The notes beneath the pieces are model-generated. The model ran no database searches and was not told where the DNA came from. It saw only the letters and a program-made list of their open reading frames with translations. A stretch of 46,671 nucleotides of DNA from Nocardia carnea (GTDB lineage: Bacteria > Actinomycetota > Actinomycetes > Mycobacteriales > Mycobacteriaceae): contig NZ_JARWOV010000102.1 in NCBI RefSeq assembly GCF_029868855.1, positions 1-46,671 on the forward strand. Direction: 5' to 3'. The stretch's first letter is position 1. Each line of letters opens with the position of its first letter. Of the stretch, positions 24,062 to 31,946 are shown one piece after another. The translations under genes were made by a program, and so were the position numbers.

Positions 24062-24943
24062 ATGCCGAAGCTGGGTCGATTCGCCGATGAACAGGCAAAA
24101 GCCGCCTACCTGCGTCATTACGATGCAGTCGCGGCACGCTGGCCGGTTCCGTCCGAGGATTCGGACGTGGAAACGTCCTTCGGGACAACGCGGGTGCGGA
24201 AGTCCGGAAGTGGCGGCAGCACGCCGATTCTCTTGTTGCCCGGCCTGTCCGGGAACGGCCTGCTGTGGAGTCCGTTCATCGCGGAATTTTCGCGCGACCG
24301 TGCTGTCTACACTCCTGATGTCATCGGGTGGGCGGGGCGCTCGGTTCAAACCGCGCCGGTCCGCAACGGTGGAGATATCGCACGGTGGGTGGTCGAGGTA
24401 TCGACCGCCCTCGGGCTGGATCGCGTGCATCTGGCCGGTGGTTCGATGGGCTCCTGGCTGGCCGCGCAGGTCGGGGTCCATCACCCGGAGCGGCTGGCGA
24501 GCTTGACCATGTTCGAACCCAGCGCGGCGACATTCACCAAACCGCCCCTGCGGGTGTTGCTGAAGTTCTTCGGTATGGGTATGCGGCCCGGCCCCGAGGC
24601 GATGCGCAAATTCAACGGATGGCTCACTCCGGGGGTCGAGTACACCGGCGCAGAGTGGGAAATGATGCTCGCGGGTATGAAGTTCCGGTCGGCGCTGCCC
24701 TGGGATCGGCCACTCACCGACGGGCAACTCGCCGCTGTTGCCGCTCCCTTGCTGGTGCTCTACGGTGCCGACACTGTGATCAACGATCCCGAGGCCGGGG
24801 CGCGCCGGGTGCGTGAGCATGTTCCCTCGGCCGAGGTGGAGATCTACCCCGGGGTGGGGCACGAGCTGCTGTGGGGGATTCCGGATCGGGTCGTACCCCG
24901 GTTTCTCGAATTCGTGCGCAAGCACGACTCGGTACGTGCGTGA
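24062..24943 (+). CDS. Alpha/beta hydrolase
   Basis: 293 residues. The nucleophile elbow is LAGGSMGSWLA with the catalytic Ser; the oxyanion region is LLLPGLSGNGLLW; the acid is probably Asp in LLVLYGADTVIND and the base His in PGVGHELLW. The layout (N-terminal extension, lid with many Met and Phe) suggests an esterase or lactonase acting on a hydrophobic substrate. The ATG at 24062 has GAGGGA upstream. Controlled by the divergent TetR gene. No membrane or signal sequence. Confidence 0.85.
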   Translation: MPKLGRFADEQAKAAYLRHYDAVAARWPVPSEDSDVETSFGTTRVRKSGSGGSTPILLLPGLSGNGLLWSPFIAEFSRDRAVYTPDVIGWAGRSVQTAPVRNGGDIARWVVEVSTALGLDRVHLAGGSMGSWLAAQVGVHHPERLASLTMFEPSAATFTKPPLRVLLKFFGMGMRPGPEAMRKFNGWLTPGVEYTGAEWEMMLAGMKFRSALPWDRPLTDGQLAAVAAPLLVLYGADTVINDPEAGARRVREHVPSAEVEIYPGVGHELLWGIPDRVVPRFLEFVRKHDSVRA

Positions 24944-25004
24944 GGTGATTCTGCCCCGTTCTGTCCTGTTTGCACGGAAAGTGAGGGAGTACTGACACCT
25001 CCAT

Positions 25005-25046
25005 ATGTAGTACATGTGCTACATTATGTTCAAGTTGGACAACTTG
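25005..25046 (+). promoter_or_regulatory. Two palindromes upstream of the ABC operon
   Basis: ATGTAG (25005-25010) is inverted as CTACAT (25019-25024) across 8 bases, and CAAGTT (25031-25036) is inverted as AACTTG (25041-25046) across GGAC. The second palindrome touches the GGGAGG ribosome site of the ABC gene, so a bound protein would block both transcription and translation. The XRE protein encoded at the end of the operon is the natural candidate. Confidence 0.5.
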
Positions 25047-25056
25047 GGAGGTCTGA

Positions 25057-25986
25057 ATGGCTTCGGGTGACGACGTAGTACTCGATGTCGCCGCGCTGCG
25101 CATGCGCTACGACACCACGGACGTGCTGCGTGATGTGACGTTCCAGGCGCGGCGAGGGGAAGTCCTGGTGATGCTCGGGCCGAACGGGGCGGGGAAGACC
25201 ACCACCCTCGAGATACTGGAAGGGTTTCGCACGCGTTCGGCGGGCGAGGTGCGTGTCCTGGGCGTCGATCCGGCGCACGGCGGCGAAGCCTGGCGGGCTC
25301 GGGTCGGTGTGGTGTTGCAGTCCTGGCGCGACCACGCCAAATGGCGGGTACGGGAACTGCTCGCCCACCTCGGCGCCTACTACCGGCCCTACTCCGATGG
25401 CCGAACCCGAGAACCTTGGGACACCGGAGAACTCATCGAATTGGTCGGGCTCGCCGAGCAAGCGGGTGCCAAGATCTCCACGCTCTCCGGCGGGCAGCGC
25501 CGGCGGCTGGATGTGGCGATCGGAATCGTCGGCCGGCCGGAATTGCTGTTCATGGACGAACCCACCGCCGGTTTCGATCCCGCGGCCCGGCGCGATTTCC
25601 ACGATCTCGTGCACCGTCTCACCGACCTCGAGGACACCACGGTCCTGCTCACCACCCACGACCTAGACGAAGCGGAGAAACTCGCCGACCGGATCCTGAT
25701 CCTGGCCGGTGGGCGCATCATTGCCGACGGTTCGGCAGATGAGCTGTCCCGCAGTATCGCCGGGGACGCCGAGGTCCGATGGACGCTGGGCGAACAGCGG
25801 TTCGTGCACACCACCACGGAATCCACGAAATACGTCCACGAACTGTTCAAACAGCACGGCGACCGGGTCGGCGATCTGGAGGTTCGCAGCGCGTCGCTGG
25901 AAGACACCTATATGACGTTGGTCCGCCGATACGAATCCGGGGAACCCGGGGCGGCCGTTCATACCCTCGCGGAGGTCACCCGATGA
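25057..25986 (+). CDS. ABC transporter ATP-binding protein (DrrA-like exporter)
   Basis: Cytoplasmic ATPase of an exporter. The 309 residues contain Walker A GPNGAGKTT (41-49), signature LSGGQ (143-147), Walker B LLFMDEP (163-169) and the switch His in LTTHDLDEAEKL. The ~80-residue C-terminal extension after the ATPase is typical of the DrrA/NatA drug-export class. GGGAGG at 25046-25051 gives the start. Its TGA overlaps the next gene's ATG in ATGA, so the permease is translationally coupled. Substrate unknown: drugs, lipids or Na+ are exported by relatives. Confidence 0.92.
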   Translation: MASGDDVVLDVAALRMRYDTTDVLRDVTFQARRGEVLVMLGPNGAGKTTTLEILEGFRTRSAGEVRVLGVDPAHGGEAWRARVGVVLQSWRDHAKWRVRELLAHLGAYYRPYSDGRTREPWDTGELIELVGLAEQAGAKISTLSGGQRRRLDVAIGIVGRPELLFMDEPTAGFDPAARRDFHDLVHRLTDLEDTTVLLTTHDLDEAEKLADRILILAGGRIIADGSADELSRSIAGDAEVRWTLGEQRFVHTTTESTKYVHELFKQHGDRVGDLEVRSASLEDTYMTLVRRYESGEPGAAVHTLAEVTR

Positions 25987-26834
25987 ATCCCACCGCCACC
26001 GCCGTACGCGGCGGTTTCGCCCGCGCCTGGATCGAACTGCGGCAGATGTACCACAGCGCACCCGAACTGATCGGGCAATTCCTGACGCCTGCCCTGTCCC
26101 TCGGTGCGCTGTACCTCCTGCGCAACCGGGAGTACGCGGACAGTGAACTGTCGATCGCCGAACTCGCGCTCCCCGGACTGCTGGGGAGCATCATCGCCTT
26201 CAACGGCCTGTTCGCGATCACCAATGTGCTGGTGCTCGACCGTGAGGACGGCACACTCCTGCGAGCCAAGACCATCCCGAACGGCATGGTCGGATATTTC
26301 GTCGGCAAGATCACCACGGCGGCGGGATCGGTTCTCGTGCAGGTGCTCGTGGTATTCGCGGCCGGTATGCTGATCATCGGCGGATCGGCACCGGACGGTC
26401 CCGGCGCGTGGCTCACATTCGGCTGGGTCGTACTACTGAGTCTGCTCGCCACCCTGCCGGCCGGCGCGATCCTCGGTGGTGTCCTCGAGGGACCGCGCGC
26501 GACCTTCCTGCTGACCATGCCGCTGATGGGTCTCATCGCGATCTCCGGCATCTTCTACCCGATCACGGCGCTGCCCGGTTGGTTGCAGGCCGTGGCCCAG
26601 GCCTTCCCGATGTACTGGGCAGGTCTCGGTATGCGGTCGGCGCTGCTGCCGCCCGAGACGGTGACCATCGAGATCGACCAGTCCTGGCGTCACCTCGAAA
26701 CCGCCGCGGTCCTGGGAGTCTGGGCCGTCGCGGGCCTGCTCATCGCGCCGGTAGTGTTGCGACGCATGGCGCGTCACGAATCAGGGTCGAGTATGGCCGC
26801 CCGGCGGGAGAAGGCGATGCAACGTGCCTTCTGA
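25983..26834 (+). CDS. ABC-2 type permease
   Basis: 283-residue membrane partner of the ATPase. Six hydrophobic helices of the ABC-2 type are visible, starting near LIGQFLTPALSLGALYLL and including LPGLLGSIIAFNGLFAITNVLVL, AAGSVLVQVLVVFAAGMLIIG, WVVLLSLLATLPAGAILGGV, TMPLMGLIAISGIFYPI and the C-terminal LGVWAVAGLLIAPVVLRRMA. The segment GIFYPITALPGWLQAVAQAFPMYW fits the conserved ABC-2 loop. The ATG at 25983 overlaps the ATPase stop. Its end overlaps the start of the XRE gene by 11 bases. Confidence 0.9.
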   Translation: MNPTATAVRGGFARAWIELRQMYHSAPELIGQFLTPALSLGALYLLRNREYADSELSIAELALPGLLGSIIAFNGLFAITNVLVLDREDGTLLRAKTIPNGMVGYFVGKITTAAGSVLVQVLVVFAAGMLIIGGSAPDGPGAWLTFGWVVLLSLLATLPAGAILGGVLEGPRATFLLTMPLMGLIAISGIFYPITALPGWLQAVAQAFPMYWAGLGMRSALLPPETVTIEIDQSWRHLETAAVLGVWAVAGLLIAPVVLRRMARHESGSSMAARREKAMQRAF

Positions 26835-27066
26835 GGTCATCTACAACCGGATCGCGATGCTGCGCGCCGAGCGCGGTATCTCGCGGCGTGAGCTGGCCGA
26901 CGCGCTGGGCGTCCACTATCAGACCGTGGGCTACCTGGAACGCGGCGAATACAGTCCCAGCCTGCACCTGGCGTTGCGGATCGCCGCGTATTTCGAGGTA
27001 GCGGTGGAAGTCGTGTTCTCCACCACGCCGTTTCCCCGGCTCGGGTCGGCTTCGGAATCGGCCTGA
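26824..27066 (+). CDS. Small XRE-family regulator at the end of the ABC operon
   Basis: 80-residue single-domain helix-turn-helix protein. RIAMLRAERGISRRELADALGVHYQTVGYLERGEYSPSL is a Cro/CI-type motif (about 9-47), followed by a short helix LALRIAAYFEVAVEVVF. The GTG start overlaps the permease end by 11 bases, so it is co-translated and probably a dedicated regulator of the exporter. Such a terminal XRE gene in an ABC operon occurs in other Gram-positive exporters. The palindromes ahead of the operon would be its targets; this is inferred. Confidence 0.88.
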   Translation: MPSEVIYNRIAMLRAERGISRRELADALGVHYQTVGYLERGEYSPSLHLALRIAAYFEVAVEVVFSTTPFPRLGSASESA

Positions 27067-27125
27067 GCTGCCGGCTTCGACCCCTTCGCAGAGAGCCGGG
27101 ACCGTCGGTCGCGCCTTCTGTCGAA

Positions 27126-27503
27126 TCAATTCGGCGTGGAACCCGCCTCCGCCTCGATGCTCGAGCGGAGTCCGAGAATATTGGCCTTCTCGGCCTGGAG
27201 CCGGGCAATTCCGGCGTCCAATCGGCTTGTCCGCTCGTCGAGCTGCGCCAACGCGGCTTTCCGGTCGGCATCGGAGGCACCGGCCGGGTCGATGCAGGCG
27301 ACCTGCAGAATCGCTGCGGCCTCGGACAGTGACAGGCCGGATGCGAGCAGACAGCGTATGTGGTCCACGATCTGGACATCCTCGGGGCCGTACTTCCGGT
27401 AACCGTTGGTGTCTCGTTCAGGCGAGAGGATTCCGGCGCCCTCGTAGTGCCGGAGCATTCGCGGGCTTGCCCCGGTGGCCAGGCTCAAATCGCGTATCCG
27501 CAT
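27126..27503 (-). CDS. MerR-family regulator
   Basis: 125 residues from ATG at 27503 (RBS AGGAGAGG). The winged helix occupies the first ~70 residues: IRDLSLATGASPRMLRHYEGAGILSPERDTNGYRKYGPEDVQ. A coiled-coil dimerisation helix follows (about 80-115). The C-terminus is short and has no metal-binding Cys cluster, so a small organic or redox signal is more likely than a metal. It is divergent from a flavodoxin-fold quinone reductase, a common pairing for MerR regulators of oxidative or electrophile stress. Confidence 0.9.
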   Translation of the reverse strand: MRIRDLSLATGASPRMLRHYEGAGILSPERDTNGYRKYGPEDVQIVDHIRCLLASGLSLSEAAAILQVACIDPAGASDADRKAALAQLDERTSRLDAGIARLQAEKANILGLRSSIEAEAGSTPN

Positions 27504-27518
27504 CCGGCTGCCTCTCCT

Positions 27519-27538
27519 TGACATTGACGTTAGTGTCA
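27519..27538. promoter_or_regulatory. MerR operator in the shared promoter
   Basis: TGACA (27519-27523) is inverted as TGTCA (27534-27538) around an ACGT centre; 16 of 20 bases are palindromic. A TTGACA (27518-27523) overlaps it for rightward transcription of the reductase. The site lies 15 bases before the MerR start and 18 before the reductase start. Confidence 0.6.
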
Positions 27539-27556
27539 TACTTTAGCTTCGCCGGT

Positions 27557-28186
27557 ATGACGAACGAAGACAATCGGCCGAAGGTGATGCTCGTGGTCGC
27601 GCATCCGGACCACGAATCCGCTACCTGGGCGGTGGCGCGGGCCGTCGAGCACGGCATCCGATCCGACGGAAACACCACCGCCGTAATTCACGATCTGGTC
27701 GCGTCCGGGTTCGATCCGGTCTACGGGAAAGCGGATCTGGCGCACCACCGAGGGCTTTCGGAACTGCCCGCCGACGTCGGGCGCGAGCAACAACTGCTCG
27801 AATCGGCCGAGGTGACAGTCGTCCTGTTTCCCGTCTACTGGTGGTCCATGCCCGCGCTCGCCAAAGGCTGGTTCGACCGGGTATTCGGTGCGTACGACGA
27901 CGTTTCGCACGGTAGCCCGAGTGCCGTACAGGAACTACATCTGGTCGCGCTGGCCGGTCTCGGTGAAGGCACGTTTGCCCGGCACGGATACAAGACGGCG
28001 TTGACGACCCAGACGATGCACGGCATCGCCGACTACTCCCGGATCGGCGATGCCTCTATCGAATTCCTCTACGACACCGAATCCAAGGACCCGGATGTCC
28101 ACGAGCAACTGATCGCACAGGGACACAAGATCGGCGCGAAGATGGCTCAGCGTGCGCACATGGCATACGACCGGGTTGGGGTCTGA
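27557..28186 (+). CDS. NAD(P)H-quinone oxidoreductase, flavodoxin-like fold
   Basis: 209 residues resembling the MdaB/KefF/NQO1-type family. The opening strand and phosphate loop are KVMLVVAHPDHESATWAVARAV; the segment VTVVLFPVYWWSMPALAKGWFDRVFGAYDD is the family hallmark (flavin and dimer contact), and LTTQTMHG follows. It would reduce quinones by two electrons with an FMN/FAD cofactor. The ATG is at 27557; the ribosome site is weak. It is controlled by the divergent MerR and ends at a strong bidirectional hairpin. Confidence 0.88.
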   Translation: MTNEDNRPKVMLVVAHPDHESATWAVARAVEHGIRSDGNTTAVIHDLVASGFDPVYGKADLAHHRGLSELPADVGREQQLLESAEVTVVLFPVYWWSMPALAKGWFDRVFGAYDDVSHGSPSAVQELHLVALAGLGEGTFARHGYKTALTTQTMHGIADYSRIGDASIEFLYDTESKDPDVHEQLIAQGHKIGAKMAQRAHMAYDRVGV

Positions 28187-28232
28187 GCGATTCGGCGTGC
28201 ACGCCGGCTTGCGGGCCGGGCGGTCGATCGAG

Positions 28233-28261
28233 CGGCAGGGCCCCGCCGGGGAAGCCTGCCG
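28233..28261. terminator. Bidirectional hairpin between convergent genes
   Basis: CGGCAGG (28233-28239) pairs with CCTGCCG (28255-28261) outside an inner CCCC/GGGG stem (28241-28244, 28248-28251). It lies midway between a reductase and a convergent hydrolase gene. Confidence 0.65.
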
Positions 28262-28290
28262 CATCACCTGGCGGCAGCCGAGCAGAGGTA

Positions 28291-29100
28291 TCAGAACAGG
28301 AAGTCCGCGAGGATCCGGGCAACATCGCGGGGAACCGTGGAGGGGGCGAAATGCGTCTGCCCGGGCAAGGTTTCGAGATGTGCGCCCGGCATCACCGCCG
28401 CGAGTCGTTCGACGGTTTCCGGCATCGGCTGCCAGGTGTCCGAGCCGCGCATGAGCAATGTCGGCGTGGTCACCGAAGACCAGCGGTCCAGGTAGCTGGT
28501 GTCGCCGACCATCGACTCCAGATCCCGGCTCCAGCCGTAGGAGTCGTCGGGGGTGTCCGCGGCGGCGTCGATCGCGGCCGACTGCTCGAGCAGCGCGGCC
28601 GGCACCCGGGCGACCTTCTCGGCCAGCAACCGCTGGGCTTCGCCGCGGTCACCGTTCGCCGTGAGTTGCTCGAACCGTGACAGAACGGGCGCGAGTTCCG
28701 CGCCCGCCGCGTACAGCGGAGGCTCCCACAGGGCCAGCGACCGGACGGCCAGCCCGGAAGCCGCCGCGTGCAGGGCCACGGTCGCCCCGTACGACATCCC
28801 CACGAGGTGGGCCGGTCGGCCGATCATGTCGATGATCGCCCCCAGATCGCGCACCTCGTCCGTGAAATGTTTCGGGGTCCGCCCCGGCCCGCTCGGCGCA
28901 TAGCCGCGCCGGGCCGGCAACCACAGATCGAACCGGTCCGGTAGATGCTCGGCCACCGGCTGCCAGGAATGCAGCCCGCCGCCGGAACCGTGGATCATGA
29001 TCACCGGTGACCCGTCCCCGGCCCGGTGATAGCAGATCATGGTCCCGTCGAATGATTCGAAGGTCGCGGGCGGCAGGTCGGTGAACAACGGCATGCGCAT
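28291..29100 (-). CDS. Alpha/beta hydrolase
   Basis: 269 residues. HGSGGGLHSW is the oxyanion stretch, LVGMSYGATVAL the nucleophile elbow (catalytic Ser), LLMRGSDTWQP carries the acid region and LPGQTHFAP the base His. The lid is long and helical. The start is taken at ATG 29100 (MRMPLFTDL); ATG 29094 is equally possible, and both lack a strong ribosome site. The substrate is unknown. A gap of 266 bases lies upstream with no gene recognised. It is one of three alpha/beta hydrolases in this window, clearly not recent copies of each other. Confidence 0.82.
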   Translation of the reverse strand: MRMPLFTDLPPATFESFDGTMICYHRAGDGSPVIMIHGSGGGLHSWQPVAEHLPDRFDLWLPARRGYAPSGPGRTPKHFTDEVRDLGAIIDMIGRPAHLVGMSYGATVALHAAASGLAVRSLALWEPPLYAAGAELAPVLSRFEQLTANGDRGEAQRLLAEKVARVPAALLEQSAAIDAAADTPDDSYGWSRDLESMVGDTSYLDRWSSVTTPTLLMRGSDTWQPMPETVERLAAVMPGAHLETLPGQTHFAPSTVPRDVARILADFLF

Positions 29101-29367
29101 ACTCTCGCAAAAGTCCGCCCCGCCCCTCCAGCGCATTCGCGTCTCGATTCTCGCCGGCCGGGTTACTGCTTCCGCGTAGCCGGAACCGACTACCGAGCAG
29201 GTACCGGGGGCCGTCGGCAATCGGCCTTGTCTCGGTCGGCCGGACGATCCGATGGCTCGAGGCGGGCAGCCACGGCTTCCTTTTCCGAGGACCGGAGCGC
29301 GAGCCGTCGGCTCCTGATCGCGGTGGCGCGAGGTGTTTCGAGCAGCCCGGGTGCGTGTCCGGCCTGA

Positions 29368-29982
29368 TCAGAAGAGGGTCGGTTCGCCGAACCCCGCCGT
29401 GCGTTCGATGGCGAGTAGGCGCTGTTTGGTTTCGATACCGCCTGGTGCGGAGAAGCCGTGCAGGGCGTGGTCGGCGGCCAGGACCCGGTGGCAGGGGATT
29501 ATGAGCGGGATCGGGTTGCGGCCGAGTGCCTGGCCGACGGCCTGGGCGGCGCCGGGCGCGCCGATGCGATCGGCGACCTCTCCGTAGCTCAGGGTGCGGC
29601 CCGGGTCGATGGCGCGGGTGACGGTGTAGACAGCGCGGTGGAATTCCGGCAGGCCGGTGAGGTCGAGCGGGATCCGGCGGAGATCGTCCAGATCGCCGTC
29701 GAGATGAGCGCGGATTCGGGTGAGCACCTCGGCACGGGGTCCGGTTTCGGGGGTGGGGACCCGGCGGGCCTCGTCCATGAGCGGACCGGTCAGGAGATCA
29801 GGGCCGGGCAGCCGGAATCGGACCACCGCGTCACCGCGCCACGCGACAGCGCAGCGGCCGATCGCGGTGTCGAAATCCGTCGCGTCGAACAGGGCGGTGC
29901 CGGGCATGTCCACAGTCTGCCCGGGCGCACCGACAGCTGCGGAAACCGGATCGATCGCGGGCGACACCGTGACGTGACGCAC
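29368..29982 (-). CDS. ogt: Methylated-DNA-protein cysteine methyltransferase
   Basis: DNA repair suicide protein that takes alkyl groups from O6-alkylguanine. The 204 residues hold an N-terminal domain of ~110 residues and the C-terminal DNA-binding domain with the active-site motif IPCHRV (Cys164), preceded by the helix [32 protein letters not shown]. The GTG start at 29982 is weakly supported; a later ATG at 29904 would remove about 26 residues. It diverges from the CoA-racemase-type gene across 74 bases with TGTCA repeats (TGTCATACTGTCA). Confidence 0.9.
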   Translation of the reverse strand: MRHVTVSPAIDPVSAAVGAPGQTVDMPGTALFDATDFDTAIGRCAVAWRGDAVVRFRLPGPDLLTGPLMDEARRVPTPETGPRAEVLTRIRAHLDGDLDDLRRIPLDLTGLPEFHRAVYTVTRAIDPGRTLSYGEVADRIGAPGAAQAVGQALGRNPIPLIIPCHRVLAADHALHGFSAPGGIETKQRLLAIERTAGFGEPTLF

Positions 29983-30056
29983 CTGTTGTCATACTGTCAA
30001 TATGTCCGCGGGCGGCCGCGGGCAGACACTGGATCGACGACGAACCGAGGTACGGC

Positions 30057-31154
30057 GTGAGCACACCATCCACCGCCAAGCAGGGCCCGCTCGCGGGCAT
30101 TCGCGTGATCGAACTGGCCGGGATCGGTCCGGGGCCGCATGCCGCATTGCTGCTCGCCGACCTCGGTGCCGATGTGGTGCGGATCCAGCGGGCCGGCCAG
30201 CTCCCGGGTGGCGCCGACCGCCCGACGCTGCGGGGGCGCACCGTCGTGGAGGCGAACCTGAAGGATCCGGCGGATATCGAGAAGGTGCTCGGCCTGGTGG
30301 AAAAGGCGGATGTGCTGCTGGAGGGGTTCCGACCGGGCGTCACCGAGCGGATGGGGCTGGGGCCCGATATCGCCTTGGAGCGCAACCCGCGCCTGGTCTA
30401 CGGGCGGATGACGGGCTGGGGCCAGTTCGGTCCGCTGGCCGACCGCGCCGGGCACGACATCAACTACATCAGCCTCACCGGCGTACTGCACGCCATCGGC
30501 CGTAAAGGCGAACGTCCGGTGCCGCCGCTGAACATGGTCGGCGATTTCGGTGGTGGTTCGATGTTCCTGGTCTTCGGTGTGCTCGCCGCCCTGGTGGAAC
30601 GCCAGAACTCCGGTAAGGGGCAGGTCATCGACGCCGCCATGATCGACGGCACGCTGGCCCTGTCGCAGATGATCTGGGCCTTCCGCGGGATGGGCGCGTG
30701 GAGCTCGGAACGCGGCACCAACCTGCTCGACACCGGTATGTCGTTCTACGACACCTACGAGACCTCCGACGGCAAGTACATGGCGGTCGGCGCGATCGAA
30801 CCGCAGTTCTACGCGCAGCTGCTGGCCGGACTGGAGATCGATCCCGAAGGCCTGCCGTTCCAGATGGACCCGGCCGGCCAGGACGAGCTGAAGAAACTCT
30901 TCACCGAGAAGTTCCGCAGCAAGACCCGCGACGAATGGTCGGCGATCTTCGCCGGTACCGACGCCTGCGTCACCCCGGTGCTCACCTTCGAGGAAGCCAC
31001 CGAGAACGAGCACATCGCCGCTCGCGGTTCGCTGCTCGAACTGGAGAACGTCACCCAGCACGCACCCGCGCCGCGCTTCTCCCGGACGCCCAGCGGTATC
31101 CCGACCCCGCCTCCGACCGAACCGGCCTCGATCGATTCCGTCTGGGCCGACTGA
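30057..31154 (+). CDS. Alpha-methylacyl-CoA racemase-type CaiB/BaiF enzyme
   Basis: 365 residues of the CoA-transferase family [28 protein letters not shown] opens the fold. The racemase catalytic pair is present with the right 30-residue gap: His133 in [11 protein letters not shown] and Asp163 in MVGDFGGGS, matching mycobacterial MCR H126/D156. A racemase would interconvert (R)- and (S)-2-methylacyl-CoAs so methyl-branched fatty acids or sterol side chains can enter beta-oxidation. The GTG at 30057 has GAGG upstream. It stands alone, with a strong terminator. Confidence 0.9.
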   Translation: MSTPSTAKQGPLAGIRVIELAGIGPGPHAALLLADLGADVVRIQRAGQLPGGADRPTLRGRTVVEANLKDPADIEKVLGLVEKADVLLEGFRPGVTERMGLGPDIALERNPRLVYGRMTGWGQFGPLADRAGHDINYISLTGVLHAIGRKGERPVPPLNMVGDFGGGSMFLVFGVLAALVERQNSGKGQVIDAAMIDGTLALSQMIWAFRGMGAWSSERGTNLLDTGMSFYDTYETSDGKYMAVGAIEPQFYAQLLAGLEIDPEGLPFQMDPAGQDELKKLFTEKFRSKTRDEWSAIFAGTDACVTPVLTFEEATENEHIAARGSLLELENVTQHAPAPRFSRTPSGIPTPPPTEPASIDSVWAD

Positions 31155-31163
31155 ACCGGAAGC

Positions 31164-31196
31164 AGGCCGGCCCGAGGTTGTCACCCGGGCCGGCCT
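31164..31196 (+). terminator. Terminator of the racemase gene
   Basis: AGGCCGGCCCG (31164-31174) pairs perfectly with CGGGCCGGCCT (31186-31196) over an 11-base loop, nine bases after the stop. There is no U-tract. Confidence 0.7.
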
Positions 31197-31240
31197 CGTC
31201 CGAACGCAGGTTCGCGTGCCGGCCTGTCGGCGCCACGCCG

Positions 31241-31828
31241 CTACTCCTGCGGCGAAAGCCGATCTATCAATTCGAGACCTTTTCGCGCCCAAGTTATTTC
31301 GGCTTCGGCGCGCATGATCAAACCATCGTAGGCGAACGCCTTGTACGCCACGATCCGTTCGTGGTCCGCTTCGGGGTAACGGGCCAGCCGACGGCTGATG
31401 GTGGGACTGCTGGCGTCGAGGATCGCCTGCCGCTGCGCCACCCACTGGGCGAGTTGTTCGGTGTAGTGCGCGATATGGCGGTGGAGGTGTTCGCGCGCAC
31501 TGTCCGGGTCCGCCCATTCGAAGTAGGCGGCCTGCATATGCGGTGCGTCTCGTAGTGGGGCGTAGTCGAGGGGTGTGTCCATCCATTTGCGGAGAGCGTG
31601 GATCCCGTCGTCGGTGATGCGATAGCGGGTCTTGGTACTCCGGGGACCCCAGCGCACCTGTTCACCGTCGACGAGACCCTCGGCTTCCATCCGCCGGAGT
31701 TCGGGATAGATCTGCGAATCCGGCGCGTGCCAGACGTGTCCCACCGAGCCGCTGAAGCGTTTCGCGGCGTCGTATCCGGTGAGAGGTTCGGCGGTGAGCA
31801 GCGCCAGTAGGGCGTAGCGGAGGCTCAT
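31241..31828 (-). CDS. vanR: PadR-type repressor of the vanABK-like genes
   Basis: 195 residues. The winged helix is MSLRYALLALLTAEPLTGYDAAKRFSGSVGHVWHAPDSQIYPELRRMEAEGLVDGEQ (first ~60), with the C-terminal part rich in helices (PDSAREHLHRHIAHYTEQLAQWVAQRQAIL). In Corynebacterium glutamicum the PadR-type VanR represses vanABK and is released by vanillate; the gene here is divergent from a vanA-like gene, as expected. The start is taken at 31828 (RBS GGGAG); ATG 31846 is possible. Its targets are probably the two repeats at 31866-31927. The name is inferred from family plus context. Confidence 0.78.
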   Translation of the reverse strand: MSLRYALLALLTAEPLTGYDAAKRFSGSVGHVWHAPDSQIYPELRRMEAEGLVDGEQVRWGPRSTKTRYRITDDGIHALRKWMDTPLDYAPLRDAPHMQAAYFEWADPDSAREHLHRHIAHYTEQLAQWVAQRQAILDASSPTISRRLARYPEADHERIVAYKAFAYDGLIMRAEAEITWARKGLELIDRLSPQE

Positions 31829-31865
31829 CGCGATCTCGTCTCCCATCGAGTGACGTGCTCTTGCC

Positions 31866-31927
31866 AATGACTATATCCATAGCTAGTGTGTGCGCCACAT
31901 CACCCAATAACTATGGTGATAGCTAGT
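31866..31927. promoter_or_regulatory. Two VanR-type operators spaced 40 bp
   Basis: Two 22-base sites (31866-31887 and 31906-31927) share 17 of 22 bases in the form AAT-R-ACTAT-N4-ATAGCTAGT, with CTAT/ATAG inverted around the 4-base spacer. Centre spacing is exactly 40 bp (about four helical turns), placing both on one DNA face. One covers the vanR side, the other lies just before the vanA start. The AACTA/TTAG character recalls the known C. glutamicum VanR site. Confidence 0.75.
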
Positions 31928-31946
31928 TGCACGTCCGGAGGACCTC

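Noticed and set aside
25005..25024. Match to the ATGT-N8-ACAT PadR box upstream of the ABC operon
   Set aside because: The arms ATGTAG/CTACAT have an 8-base spacer between six-base arms, so ATGT and ACAT are 12 bases apart; no PadR gene is adjacent.
29997..31586. 529-codon minus-strand frame opposite the racemase gene
   Set aside because: Antisense to the CaiB/BaiF gene and running past its terminator into vanR; no motif and no ribosome site.
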